From NCBI GenBank assembly GCA_028456385.1, contig JALNQF010000114.1, forward strand, positions 62,001 to 126,000: DNA of 64,000 nucleotides, read 5' to 3'. The number at the start of each line of letters is the position of its first letter. The first letter of the stretch is position 1. Shown here in pieces: positions 23,131 through 35,456 of the stretch. The notes beneath the pieces are model-generated. The model saw only the letters and a list, made by a program, of their open reading frames with translations, was not told where the DNA came from and did not search any database. The position numbers and the translations under genes were made by a program. The stretch is from Ophiosphaerella korrae. Its lineage: Eukaryota; Ascomycota; Dothideomycetes; Pleosporales; Phaeosphaeriaceae.

Positions 23131-23677
23131 AGCAGTAGAGCACAAACATGATGTAGGCAGAGTGTGATTGTTATGCGTGTACGGATATAATGAATTTATT
23201 GCTATGTCAAAGGTGCTGTAAGAGAAGGTGAAGTTTCAAAGTTTCAAAGTACCTGCATGTGTGGGTGGTGTGGGTGATGTAAAGTTGGCAGTTGGCGCAC
23301 TGACCACGCCCCCCGGCATGCAATCTGGCTGGGCGCGCCTCCAAGATCAAAGCCGTCGACCAGACTCAGTTGCTGCTTTCCGCGCTTTTGATTTTCCTTG
23401 TTGCAACCCGCTTCACAGTAATTAGCTGATTCTCTCCAGCTCTTGCCGCCCCAACCTAGCCTAGCGCCCTTCCTCGCTGTGTGATTCTCGAGGCAACCGC
23501 AGCGCCCCGGCCCTATTTAACCTGCGCGCCCGCTTGCTGGTCCGCTTCTTTTCTCCTCTTTCTTGCTCCGTTTTATTCTCAGCATCCATCCCCATCACCT
23601 GCGCCGGCCCCCACTACTGTGCACCAATCTACACCCACTTACACCCGCTTACACCCATCCACTAACACGCTAGCAAC
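23131..23677. promoter_or_regulatory. histone H4 upstream region
   Basis: This 547-bp interval precedes H4. It includes a TATTTAA element (23514-23520) and a pyrimidine-rich tract (about 23542-23580). CA-rich ACACCC repeats come just before the ATG (about 23630-23665). No divergent histone gene lies here; the neighbour upstream reads toward H4. Confidence 0.55.
23514..23520 (+). promoter_or_regulatory. possible TATA element of histone H4 (TATTTAA)
   Basis: TATTTAA in a GC-rich setting lies 158 bp before the H4 start codon and is followed by a CT-rich tract typical of fungal transcription start regions. Confidence 0.4.
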
Positions 23678-24189
<512 letters not shown>

Positions 24190-24599
24190 ATACGTTGGCC
24201 CTGTTTCCTCGCTGGCACTGGTTGGTTTATCAGGCGTTTTACTATGGGGTGGTTAGGAATGGTTCAATGATTCGAGACTACGAGTCACCATCTGGCTAGT
24301 CGTAGTCAATACAATTTCTGTCATGTCTCTGTGATCAAATTTATGAGCAACGAGGAAAGTCGAGGCAATTCATGGACGCACACTGGCAAAGACGGAAAGC
24401 CGAGCGGGGTACCTTTGTACCTTCCCATGTCGTCGGATCAATGTTGCCTATCTTGACTAATGGCGCATGAGCACTGCAGATAACATGAGTCCACCATGTC
24501 ACATACTTCGGCCCTTTATCTACCAATATATATATATATATATCTGCACACCACAGCCCGTTCTGGGGCGAGCAACGTGGGCACTCAAACTTCTCCATC
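24190..24599. other. intergenic, with TA microsatellite
   Basis: Contains the H4 3' flank and permease promoter. A perfect AT dinucleotide run occupies 24526-24542, 58 bp before the permease start. Confidence 0.5.
24526..24542. repeat. (AT)8 microsatellite
   Basis: Seventeen bases of uninterrupted alternating A and T, immediately upstream of the permease gene. Confidence 0.9.
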
Positions 24600-26347
24600 A
24601 TGCCATCTAATCCAGACGCAGACGTAGAGAAAAAAGTTACTGATGACTCCACCAGCGACGATGCAGTTCTAGCACAACTGGGTTACACTCAGGGTACTGA
24701 ATGAAGAATCCCTCTCCAACCCAGCACTCGCCTAACTCATCCCAGAACTCCAGCGCAGCTTCAGCTTGCTTGGCATGATCGGTTTTTCCTTTAGCATTGT
24801 CACCTCATGGACTGCTCTATCCGGCGTCCTTGTTATTGGCATTCAGTCCGGCGGTCCTCCCGTCATGATATGGGGCTGGATCGGAGCTTGTCTCGTTACT
24901 CTTGCAGTGGCATACTCAATGGCTGAAATGTGTAGCGCGTGAGTGCTCTGCCTCTATTTTACTACACTACACTTTCTAACATGGTCAAGATACCCCGTTG
25001 CTGGTGGCCAGTACAGCTGGGTAGCCATTCTTGCTCCGAGTTCCTTTGCGCGATCTTTTAGCTATGTCTGCGGATGGTTCATGCTCATTGGAATAATATG
25101 TATGGGTGCTGTCAATAACTTTGTCACTGCAAATTTCGTCTTGGGCACCGCACAACTCAACTACGGCTTCACCATTGAGCGTTGGCATACGGTTGTTGTG
25201 GCCTATTTCATCACCTTACTCGCTGCTGTGTCAAATATTTTCCTTCCTCATATCCTCAACAAGCTCTCCAAGGCGGTTTTTTACTGGAACATGCTTTCCT
25301 TCGTCGTTTGTTTGGTTACAATTCTGTCCACTAATCGGAATAAGCAATCGGCAAAGTATGTGTTTGGTGGCTTTCAGAATTTCACTGGATGGAATGCAGC
25401 GTATGCGGCTTGCTTAGGCACCTTACAAAGTGCGTTCGGTATGTGTTGTTACGATGCGCCTTCACACATGGTATGTGTATATTCAGCCATTCTCGGACCT
25501 GCTCTGTAGCTAACTCGATACCTCATGTTTTGGTAGACCGAAGAGATGAAAAACGCTCGAAAGGAGGCACCGCGAGCGATTGTCATGTCGGTCTACATTG
25601 GCTTTGTCACAGGTTTTATATGGTTAATCGCACTGTGCTTCTGCATCGGCGACCTTGAAGCAACAGCAACCACCCCAACTGGCGTTCCCGTTATCGAAAT
25701 CTTCCTGAACTCGACTAGAAGTATCGCTGGTGCCTCAACACTAGCCTCCATGATCATCGCCATCGCCATCGTCTGTGCCAACTCACTCATGGCTGAAGGA
25801 TCCCGCGCAGTCTATGCTTTCGCCCGGGATAACGGCCTCCCCTTTTCCGCCATGCTAAGCACTGTGTCGAACAGGAGTGTGCCTATCCACGCCGTGTTAC
25901 TCACCGCCGTGGTTCAAATGGCGTTTAACTCGATATACTTTGGCACTACGACTGGTTTCAACACTATCATCACTATTGCTACACAAGGGTTTTGTACGTA
26001 TCTATACAGCAAATGCTTGGCTCACACCAATCTTACGTCGTATTTTAGACCTCTCGTACCTCATGCCACTCCTTTCTCGCATTCTTGCCCACTTCACAGG
26101 CAAGAAGACGCGCCTGGAAGGTCCGTATTCTCTGGGTCGGTGGGGCATTGTTTTAAACATGATAGGTTTTACGTACCTTGGGTATATTTGCGTCATTGCC
26201 AATTTTCCGACTATGAAGCCGGTAGCTAGCGAGAATATGAATTATACGAGTGCGGCGACGGGATCAATTATGCTTATTAGTCTGGTGTTCTGGTTCGTTA
26301 CAGGGAGAAAGAAGTTTACGGGGCCAGATGACAGCCATTTAAGTTGA
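24600..26347 (+). CDS. APC-superfamily amino acid/GABA/choline-type permease
   Basis: Five exons, 24600-24693, 24746-24938, 24990-25470, 25537-25993 and 26049-26347, total 1524 nt in frame and give 507 aa. This is about the usual length for fungal 12-helix permeases of the amino acid-choline transporter branch. Family signatures are GYTQELQRSFSLLGMIGFSF in the first helix region, SGGPPVMIWGWIGACLVTLA, AMAEMCSAYPVAGGQYSWVA-type sequence (here YSMAEMCSAYPVAGGQYSW) and TEEMKNARKEAPRAIVMSVY. AEGSRAVYAFARDNGLPFS before helix 8 also matches. The N-terminus is a short acidic cytosolic tail. It should import an amino acid, GABA, choline or polyamine across the plasma membrane with protons; the substrate cannot be told from sequence. 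It stands alone, with no pathway neighbours. Confidence 0.92.
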
Positions 26348-26705
26348 ATAGTCGGAACATTGGACAAAGACTTTGGGAGATACTTGGTTTACCTCTTATA
26401 TGGTACTCGTACTCAACTATTTGGGAATATTCGAGGCAAAGCTAGAAGGATACTTTGTTCAGTTTCGGAAGAGGATAGCTGCTAGCCTTCACTTTTGCTT
26501 TCACTTTCGTCTTCGCTTTCGTCTTCACTTGTCTTCACTCCAGCATCCCACTTTTCACTCCGATCCTGCTATTGTTCTTGACCATCTTCACCCACAATAG
26601 AGGTGAAAGTTTGCTGCGGCATACTTAGGCAGATCGACTGCCCTCTCACTCGTTTTCTTTTCCTTTCGTTTCCTCTCCAGAACACCCAACCTTGACTCGG
26701 CAACA
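26348..26705. promoter_or_regulatory. upstream region of TQT-ladder gene with CTTCACTTTCG-type repeats
   Basis: The 358-bp interval includes a pyrimidine-rich imperfect tandem repeat (26487-26541) of CTTCAC / TTTCGT / CTTCGC units. It is probably part of the promoter or leader of the next gene. Confidence 0.45.
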
Positions 26706-28964
26706 ATGGAGCCCTTCAAAGCTCCCAGGCTCAAGCTTGGCGCTGGCGCCTCTGCCTCCCCCTTGTCCTTCTCCACCTCCTCGTCGACCTTCACGTTTGG
26801 AGCGGGCGAGTTTGCCGAGTTTGCGCCGGCTGGCGCCGAGGACGAGCGGCGGGTCTGCTCAGAATCGGTGTTAGCGGCGGCTAACAAGGAGATCGCTCGG
26901 CTGGGCACGGAGCTGCAGGCAGCTCACGTGACCATCAAGCACAGCCGGATGCGTGAGAGCGTCGCCCGGGGCGCTCTCAACGCATCACGACAGCAATTCA
27001 ACCGGGAGGTTGCGAAGGCCGTGGAGGCGAAGCTCCAAGAGATGGAGCACAATCCAGTGACACGCGTCACTGACCTGGAGCACGAGGTCGAGGGACTGAA
27101 AAAGCAGCTGGCCGACGACTACAACAAAATCTGCGAATTGCAGAGCCAGGCCATGCTCGACAGCCGTATCATCGACGAGCAGAAGGAGGAGCTGGCCGAA
27201 GCCCGCCACAACCGCTCCGTGGCCGACAAGGCGTGTGATGATGCTAACAAGCACGTCGACGCGTACAAGACGCAGCTGCGCGAGCTGCGCGACACGTGCG
27301 ACGCCCTTAAGCACGAGCTCAGCGACGAGAAGGCGTCAACCAAAGACCTCAACAACGCCCTCATCAAAGCCTTCGCCGACCTCAACTTCTCCGAGGAGAC
27401 CCGTGCCGCCCTCGACCTCGAGAAGGATGGCTTCGAGGTGGAGAGGCACGACGCCGAGCTCAAGTTTCAGGACCTGCTCGCTCAGTGGCAGGAGGCCCAG
27501 CTACGTACGGAGGAGCTCGAGGCCCAGCTGCACCAGATCGAGTCGCTCGACGCCGCCAACCAGGGCCTCGAGGCCGACATCGACCGTCTCACCGCCATCA
27601 TCGCCGACCACGAGCGCACACTCATCGTCAAGGACGAGCGCATCGCACACCTCGAGGGTCAGTTCCAGAAGGAGCGCCAGCGCACTCTCAACGCCGCCGA
27701 AGAGGCCCACGAAGTCATCACTACCGCAGCCACCTCACCCACCACCGAAGCTCCCCTCCCCTTTTCTACCTTTGGCGACTCGCTCCAGGCCGAGCTCGAT
27801 GCCCAGTCCGACGACTTTGAGCCTTCCATCTACGAGCCCATTGAGCTATCCGAAATCACCACCGTTGTCGACATTACTCCTCAGTGGTCCGCCATTCCTA
27901 CCCTTGGCTTTTCTACCGTCGCAGCTGCCTCCATCACTCCCGCCGAGTCTTCCATCATCACCCAAGATGCTTCTATCCAGACCGAGTCTCCCACCCTCGA
28001 CTTCTCTACCATCACATCAACGTCTGTCTCTGCCATCGAATCATCCTTCATCACTGCCGACGCATCGATCCAGACTGAATCTTCCAACTTCGGCCTCTCT
28101 GAAGTCGCATTGACTTCTGTCACTCCGCTCGAAGCTACCGTTGTACCTTTTTCTATGACTCTCACACCCATCACTGTCACCCATGAAATGCAGCCCATTG
28201 ATGTGCAAGTCGTCTCAACTACTAGCACAGCTACACAGACGTCCGTTTTTACCAACAGCACCGAGACCCAGACTCCTTTGTCTACTAGCTCTGAGACACA
28301 AACCTCTCCAGTGTCTGTCACCAGCTCTGAGACACAGACTGAGACGGCAGCTAATTCCGAGGCGCAAACTTTCTCAATGCTTACCTCTAGCACCGAGACA
28401 CAGACTTCCATGCCAATCAGCTCTGAGACGCAAACTTCTCCTGTATTGATCACTAGCTCTGCGACACAAACCGCAATGCCAAAGACCTCTGAGACACAGA
28501 CCGCACCCATCGCCGCAATCCCAGGTGATATGCCTACATCTTCTATTTCCACCAGCACAGCAGGAACACAGACGTCTCCAACCTCGAGTCCAACCTCCAG
28601 CACCGGCGTACAGACCTCTTTGGCTACCATTGAGCCCGCTACACCCATCACACCCTCACCTAAGCCTGCCAAATCTAAAAACTCCCATTACTTCATGTAC
28701 GCTGTTGCCGGTCTTCTCCTCTTCACCATTCTCAGGCTCTACCTAGAGCTTCAGGTCTGGCGCACTGCCAACGGCATAGGCTTCTATTCCGGCTCTCATA
28801 CTCGTGGCGGCGCCTTTGGCAATGGTCGTTACGTATTTGGCTTCATTCCCGTCGGCATGGATGTTGGTCGGTCCGACTTCACGGAGCAGATTGCACGCTT
28901 CGCAAGCATGGCTATCGCCTCATTCGAAGACTGGGCTGGAATCTCTTACGAGCCTCATTACTAG
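26706..28964 (+). CDS. tail-anchored coiled-coil protein with a ladder of TQT (LC8-binding-like) motifs
   Basis: A single exon encodes 752 aa. I do not recognise the family. Residues about 55-345 form long charged coiled coil (for example LAEARHNRSVADKACDDANK). A Ser/Thr-rich unstructured region (about 350-650) follows. It carries nine exact TQT motifs at residues 510, 521, 531, 543, 565, 575, 587, 597 and 621, mostly as SETQT or TETQT. Related IQT (424, 455), AQT (553) and VQT (635) sites also occur, the IQT pair as DASIQTES. TQT preceded by small or acidic residues is the core recognition motif of dynein light chain LC8, and arrays spaced 10-14 residues occur in yeast Nup159 and animal ASCIZ. 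A single membrane helix (about 663-684, FMYAVAGLLLFTILRLYLEL) and a Gly-rich 68-residue tail end the protein. An LC8 scaffold on an organelle or nuclear membrane is inferred. Confidence 0.85.
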   Translation: MEPFKAPRLKLGAGASASPLSFSTSSSTFTFGAGEFAEFAPAGAEDERRVCSESVLAAANKEIARLGTELQAAHVTIKHSRMRESVARGALNASRQQFNREVAKAVEAKLQEMEHNPVTRVTDLEHEVEGLKKQLADDYNKICELQSQAMLDSRIIDEQKEELAEARHNRSVADKACDDANKHVDAYKTQLRELRDTCDALKHELSDEKASTKDLNNALIKAFADLNFSEETRAALDLEKDGFEVERHDAELKFQDLLAQWQEAQLRTEELEAQLHQIESLDAANQGLEADIDRLTAIIADHERTLIVKDERIAHLEGQFQKERQRTLNAAEEAHEVITTAATSPTTEAPLPFSTFGDSLQAELDAQSDDFEPSIYEPIELSEITTVVDITPQWSAIPTLGFSTVAAASITPAESSIITQDASIQTESPTLDFSTITSTSVSAIESSFITADASIQTESSNFGLSEVALTSVTPLEATVVPFSMTLTPITVTHEMQPIDVQVVSTTSTATQTSVFTNSTETQTPLSTSSETQTSPVSVTSSETQTETAANSEAQTFSMLTSSTETQTSMPISSETQTSPVLITSSATQTAMPKTSETQTAPIAAIPGDMPTSSISTSTAGTQTSPTSSPTSSTGVQTSLATIEPATPITPSPKPAKSKNSHYFMYAVAGLLLFTILRLYLELQVWRTANGIGFYSGSHTRGGAFGNGRYVFGFIPVGMDVGRSDFTEQIARFASMAIASFEDWAGISYEPHY

Positions 28965-31900
28965 GCGTATGTTCGGTTTGCTGGGCTTTTGCATGGCACG
29001 ACATGGAGTATGATTCTCTACATTTCCCTTCGATGAACGATAATTTACTTTGCAAGTCTGCTTTTCGAGGCGTTTGGGGTATAAGATGGATCTGCAGATG
29101 CACAACATGGATGAATGAATGGATGTACAGATGATACCCCAGAAACCGGCTGCTTTTCTGGCCGTCTCGACTGCTAGCTATGAGTTTTAGTTTTAATTTA
29201 CTGAGTACCTACTTGATGATGGCCTTACTTCCTTGCCTTGTACGTGTTGTGAATGAATATGTGGCTACGACATATGCACACTGTAAAGCAGGCCAGACAA
29301 ACCTACAGAGATAATTCCAATCAGACACAAAGCGGCTGTTTTAATCGACTGACTCGTGAGCTAGGTGTATAATAGATCCGTATATACGGAGAAGACTCCT
29401 TAATGGCGAGTATGATGCAAGTTAGCAATGTGTACATTTGCACATTTTGCTCTATGGACATTCGTTTGCCATTCAAGAATCAAAGCTTACAACTCAACAT
29501 CCCTAGAGCCACGTAATGATGGTACCAATCAATATTATCTTTTACAACTACACGTTCTCTCCCTTCGAAAAAGGGGGTCGGCATATCTGGCACTACGAGA
29601 CATCGGACTAATGCACTATGCGTATTGCATTTCGCACTTCTGAATGAACAGCTTATTGGGAGCTGACGAAACAGCCTTTCACTATGCCCCGTCCAGATCT
29701 TACGCTCCTTTCTGTACGCTACTGCCGCATACACAATCACAATATCAGTCGTGACATCTACATTGGTATGCCTCATCCTTCGAGTCCTCGAGTCCTTACC
29801 GAAAATCTCCCCAATGCCACTCGGTGTTGTGAAGCTTATGGATCTCTTCGGCAAGAAATTGCTGGAGACATACATGATTGGATCCAATTGATATTGGTGG
29901 ATGGAGTGAGGTGGGCCACGAGTGGCGAGAGGGGAAGATTGGTAGATATTGAAAGTGAGTGGTCCTTGCGGTTGCCGTTTTGCAGGCGCTTCTCCTGGTC
30001 GCAGATGCATGTCCCTTGCAGTAGTGACGTCGTAATAGCATCTATTACAATTGCACGGCAGGCGCCAGTCGTAGGTGTTTGATGTTGAGAAGTGAGCCGG
30101 CGACTTGATGAAGAAATGATCGTCATGCTACCCGGTTGTCGTTGGGCTCAGGTACAAAGCAAGTGCCGTAACGATATGTAGTGCCACTTGAAATCGACCA
30201 TCAGGAATAATGAGTGGTACGAGCCTAGGGTGGTTTGTATCTACTGCAGAATTGTTCATCGTCAACTTGGACATTTCACGCTTACGTCGCGCAGCAAGTT
30301 TTCTGCTCGACGTTGCGAGCGACATGCCGTTACCTTAGGGCCTTGTATCTAATAAATTATATCCAAAGATACCTACTTGGCTGATTACAAAGCTATCGGA
30401 CTGTTGTTCAAGAAGTAAAGTCGTCAGCATCATAACCGGCAACATTGGATAGTCAAGCGGCGGGCAATCACATCTGTAGGTCCGATTTTGGGCATTCAGA
30501 CGTCTCAATTGATGAAGGGGAGCCTACAGGTCTAAGGAAAGGGGGTGGAAGTCGAAGTCTATCCAGTTGACTGGAGCGTTAAGATAGAGGGAGAGGCATG
30601 ATGGAATATTCACGAGCCGTGTATGGTTGCAATAGGTTGTACAGGGCTAGACGAGTCGGGTATGCGCGGTGGTGCAAGAGAGGGATATTCTCCTAGCTTT
30701 GGGCACTGCAGCTTCTGCGGGTAATGAACTGGTGCGCATTAATTCTCGGGTGCTTGTAACTCTTAGAGCGCGAGACACATGATTATTGCCTGAAAAAGGC
30801 GCCCATCACGGCATGCTGCAGGAGGCAAGTGTTGCAAGATTGCAATCAACTAATGGGCAACGGCCACGAGGAAAAGTGCGAGCAAGTGGATGTCAAGACG
30901 GCGGAAGGAGGGAGGGATCCCATAGGTAGCGGTGAGGCTAATGGAGGGTTTTGAGAGTCTTGACGATCGAGACCATGCAGATGTGCCCGAGGAAGCAGAT
31001 GGCACGGAATATGAATAGGACGATGGCAAGTCGGTGAGAAGACAAAGGGTCCATGACATGTTTTCTGTCAGTTGTTCACTGGCACTGTGCCAAGCCACGC
31101 TAGGCTTCATACGGCGACAGCCATGGCCAGGGCCACCACCTTGCGCTCCTCCACCACCGCAGCCATGACGACCACCTTGCGGGACATTAGCAGGAGCTGG
31201 TGTTGCCATGGTTCGTCGCTGGCCCAGCTGCTCAAAGAATTCACCCACCACAGGCATCACGCTTCCAGCAAGGTGTCTGCCGCTGGGCTCGCCCTGGCTG
31301 GGCATCTTCACAGCAGGATTGGTGCCCAACGGCGCCACTGCTGGCATGCGTCCCCACAGTTGGCCGCCCACCTGAGCTGCAGCACGGCGCGGTGGTACCC
31401 AAATCGTGCAAAAGGCCAGCTCCAGCAGTTCTTTGGATGGGTACCTGAGGCCTGATTGCGTAGCTCAGAAATAAGTAGATAGTTCGGCCGCCTCCGGTGC
31501 CTGCGCTGTTCCTCTCTCTCTTCTTCTCTTCTTCTGCCACACTACCACATCACACTGCACACCACCACAACAATAACAACAACAACCACAACAACAACAA
31601 CAGCACCAGCTCCAGGCACAGTACACCCTCCGCCATCTGCTACGCGCTCGCGTTGTTGTGTGACATCACTGCTCGTCTCGTTGACTTGCTGCCCGACCGA
31701 TTGACGTGCAGACGCCCGCCGCTGTCTGCCTGCTGCTCCAGCCAATTATAGCACCACAGCCGGCCTCCCACTTGCCCGCTGACCTCAGTTGCGTCGCCAA
31801 AGAGCCGCACAGAGTGAGCCGTCCACAGGTACTGCTCCTGTCGCCCATACCCAGCAAAGTGCTTTGAGCGTGCGTAACGGTGCCATTCGTGCCCGTCCTG

Positions 31901-32311
31901 TGTACCTGCTAGGGACCTATTGGGCTCACCACTGCTGATATTGCAACCCCCCGCCACCCTGCCAGGTCGCTGCAACCACCATTAGTTACCCTGCTCTCGG
32001 ATTCCAAAAGAGGCTCGCCGCAGCCACGCCAATCGAGCGTTTCCCTCTGTCACAGGCCCACTTCTAAGTGCCGGTATATTGGTCAGGTCCCCCCCATCTC
32101 TGCCTGCTCTCGCTTTTGCGCTCTCTTCTAGAACCTCGCTGGATATCTGAAGCCCTCAGACACTGCAGCCCGTCTGTACTTTCCATCCCTGCTCACCGTT
32201 CCGTCTTCCCCTCCCTTTTGGCTCGTATAGCTAGGCCCTTTCCCAGGCACTGAGCATCAGTGTCGTCTTTTCCTTCCTCTCCTTTCTGCACCTGCGAGCC
32301 TCTCTGTCGCC
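28965..32311. other. 3.3-kb stretch without a firm gene
   Basis: Short frames on both strands (29480-30325, 29684-30082) have no motif. A minus-strand frame at 31371-30850 has one plausible internal intron (GTATGA...CTGACAG, about 31053-31100) and a Gly/His-rich then hydrophobic product, but no family match, so it stays unproven. The last about 700 bp before 32312 are CT-rich and look like a long promoter/leader for the RfeG-like gene. A CAA-repeat run lies at 31561-31606. Confidence 0.45.
31561..31606 (+). repeat. CAA/ACA trinucleotide-rich low-complexity run
   Basis: ACCACCACAACAATAACAAC and the following AAC units form an imperfect trinucleotide array in a noncoding stretch. Confidence 0.8.
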
Positions 32312-33351
32312 ATGTCCCGGGCAAATCAGTGGTTTGTGCCAGGCGATGGCATCGCCCGAGAGGTCATCACCGCCGATATCCAGCGTTATCTAGGGCCAGA
32401 TGCGCTAGTGAAGCCAGGCGTTGGCACCGGAGAATATCAGGTCCTGACAAAATGCCCCAAGACCACTCATTGTAATACTGACAAGCAGATAGGGCCAAGC
32501 TGGCTACTGGATAACAGCATATCGAACTCTCACCTCGGTAGGTGGACCTAGTGACTGACCAAAGCATGTGCAGTGAGCTGACATAGACTCGTACAGCAAA
32601 TGATACAGGATTTGAAGTTGGATTCACAACGTTGGCAACAGGAACGGCAACCGGGCGAAGCAGGACGTGGAGGTAGTCATAGTCCATATGTTCGAGATAC
32701 TAAGGTATCGAGAGGCCCTGACTCTTCTTTAGTTGCTTACCAGGACTCCCGAACACATGCTGCGCGTCAGCATTGGGGTCCTTCAAAACCATTCGATATT
32801 CCCACGGAACCTTACGAACAGCCTCCCCGCCAGGGATCTTCGTCGTCAAGAGCGACCTACGCATCTTCCAGCTATTCTGGTAGTGAACCCCACTACACAA
32901 CAACCCCAACGGCCCCGTATGGAAGCTCGCATCCCGGAGGTTATCAGGCTGCACCTGCCGCTGCAGCTCCGAGGACACAGCCAGCGGACCCATACTCGGG
33001 ATACCAGCAACCTACCGGAAGGGAAGGATATCCCTCGCAGTCCCCATATTCTTCTTACCCAGGCCAGGCACAAGCGGACCCATATGGTCGACAGACGGCT
33101 CCTCCTACGAGCCAGTATGCCACCCCAAGGTATTTTGGATACTTCGACGAACAATATTTGGTCTACCGCTAAGCCCCACTAGTGCAACACCCGCCCCGGG
33201 TTACTATATCGCGTCCGATGGTCACCGTAAGTGGCCAAACCCATCATCATTCACTTCTCGTTCTTGCTAATAGTCGACTTGCACAGAATATCCTTTATCA
33301 CAACAACCACAATCATCGCGTAATCCTCAGTCTGGCTCAAAACGGTATTAG
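32312..33351 (+). CDS. rfeG: RfeG-like fungal putative transcription regulator
   Basis: Five exons, 32312-32440, 32493-32537, 32597-33129, 33174-33226 and 33287-33351, total 825 nt in frame and give 274 aa. The conserved N-terminus (NQWFVPGDGIAREVITADIQ, RYLGPDALVKPGVGTGEYQ, then GQAGYWITAYRTLTSQMIQDLK) identifies the fungal family usually annotated as transcription factor RfeG. The 45-nt exon 2 supplies GQAGYWITAYRTLTS exactly and decides the first acceptor (CAGATAG rather than AAGCAG). The rest is Ser/Gln/Tyr/Pro-rich and disordered (ATYASSSYSGSEPHY, SQSPYSSYPGQAQADPYGRQ). The last two introns bring in APGYYIASDGHQYPL before the stop. Without them the frame would end at 33172. The biochemical role is not firmly known. 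Confidence is high for the family and moderate for the 3' exons. Confidence 0.82.
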
Positions 33352-35456
33352 TCTCAGAATGATGTCGTTTGATTTCCCTTGCCGCTGGTAGATTTCTGTG
33401 ACCGTCAGGCATTGCTGTTTGTTCCTCCGTCATATTACAGTGTCCGGAGATACCCTTATTCTTACTTCCGGAACATAACGCATGGAGTCTGGCTACTTTG
33501 CTATTTTAATGGACCACTCTTATCACCCCATGGACCACCCTAAATCCGTCTCGTGTCGGTAACACGCCACTAAACCCGGATGTATGGTTTACACCCCTAA
33601 GCCCGGGAAACTGGACCCCTACTATAGATCCATCTTACTGAGATTATGAGCCACGGTTTCTTTCTGTCTTGTCATTGATAAACGAGGAAGGTGTTCCAAT
33701 CTCATTGTTTTGTTATAAAGGCTAGCGGTTTCTTACCAGTACTCGAGTTTGCAAGCACCGACAACTGGAATGTAGGGCATTCTTCTAACAAGCCACTTGG
33801 TACAGGCTTGCGGGCGGAAGTATGTATGTGAAGTCCGTGCTCTCTCTATGGTCCTAAAAAAATCTCACCTTTACTGTCTCGGTGGCACTTGAGCCGGTGA
33901 CAGCCGATAACTTCGTAAGCCCTCAAATTGGTTTAATAACCCTGGCGTACTGGATGTATTTCTCTGGCGAATGTAGATACCCTTTTGCGACTTGCCTCTA
34001 TTTCAAGAGCAAGTTGAATGACTGGACTTATCAGCACGTCATGTAGAGCGTGGAAAGGGGATGTAGGACAGCGAATGAGATTACTTAATGCCATATGCAA
34101 CTGACACTTTTTGATTGACCTTTGAACAGATCAAGGTCAGCACCAATTTTGCTCTGTCGAATCAATGGTGCGGATTGCCCTGTTCCGTACTCGGAAAGTC
34201 AGCACCCCACGTAGTATACTTCTCCGCCAATCTATCGTCGCCTCGCTGTATATGAAGTAAAATTTGCTCCCGCTGTTCCGGCTCAGTTGTTTCTGCCTTC
34301 CCAACAATTTTCCTGCCCCACGCATTTCCACGTATATCCACACGTTTGGCCGATTTACGCCCACGCTTCGGCCAACGGAAGGAACGACAGATGGTAAGCA
34401 TGCATCGGTCCCAATAGCATAGTACTGTATCTTCATAATGAGGCTGTCGATGGAATTCCCTAATTGCATGATGCTTTGGTCAGTCCCCCGTGTTCTGAGA
34501 TGCAGTAAGAACATGACACTATGTCCATCCATGGATACAAAAGCAAGCGTATTCTCATCTGAAACTTGATCTGCATCTGAGCTTTGACTCCATCCGCTGA
34601 TCGACACGAGCATCGTCGAAGTTTCCACGCTACAAACGCAGCAACAGTCTCGCACTGCTCCGCTCAGTTCCAAGCAGTCGGGCTATCCCGGTAGTGAAAC
34701 CTGGGTCGCACGACCTAAGTTGCCTATAGGAGGCGATTAAGCCTGCGCCTACAGCCAGAAACGTGACATATTGGGTACTGTTAGGCCCTGGCGCGTAGGG
34801 TGTTGTACTAAAGGTATGGGCAGCACTGCAGGCATCAGGTCAGACTGCGGATATAGAGAGATTAGCTGAGAGCCGCAGCAAGATTTAATAGCCTGCATTT
34901 GCAGCCGTGTCTCGCATCTTCATCAATGATTACACATTGCTAACAAATCTCTTGGCAATACGGTACAATGGTAACGAAGCGAAGACGAAGGCCTCAGAGC
35001 AAGAAACACTGTTGCAGGGGCAAATCAAGCAATCCATGATAAGCAAGTAGACGCTCAATTTAGACATCCCACGATAGGTGTTGATATTGATATCTTGACG
35101 CAGCGCGTCGTCTGGTATTCGCGGTAGCTCTTGCCATATCTCTGGCAAAAGTCCGGCCAAACTTCCACGATGGGCATAGTTCTAACTAACCTTAAGCCTA
35201 CCCTCTCGCAATATTTTACTCCGAATTCCGCATAAACGAATTCTTCCATAAGCGGAGAACAGCCCCGAATTGCACTTGTTCTCCGTTTCCAAGCTACTTG
35301 CTTTCCCTCTCAAGACGATTAGTGCACTGCTCACCGCTCGCTGAACAACCTCGGTTCGTTGCTTGATGATGTGGTGTCGTTGCAGCTCCTCACCATGGAG
35401 ATGTTTATTCCCTCTTTGCTCCCATTGCGTATACATCGCTAGCCTTTTTTGGCATC
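33352..35456. other. 2.1-kb intergenic stretch, no supported gene
   Basis: A minus-strand frame of 178 codons (34137-34673) has an unremarkable product with no motif, and is not called. The stretch includes the 3' flank of the RfeG-like gene and the promoter of the toroid-like gene. I find no tRNA or repeat. Confidence 0.45.

Noticed and set aside
27235..28113. 292-codon plus-strand frame and 263-codon minus-strand frame inside the TQT-ladder gene
   Set aside because: Their products are Ser/Pro/Arg or Val/Glu repeats produced by shifted reading of the coiled-coil and SETQT region. The 752-codon frame has coherent domains end to end.
29480..30325. Overlapping small frames on both strands
   Set aside because: I tried joining the minus-strand frames by splicing and found no set that gives a recognisable protein.
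34137..34673. 178-codon minus-strand frame
   Set aside because: No domain, no signal peptide, no splice pattern, and ordinary chance length for this composition.
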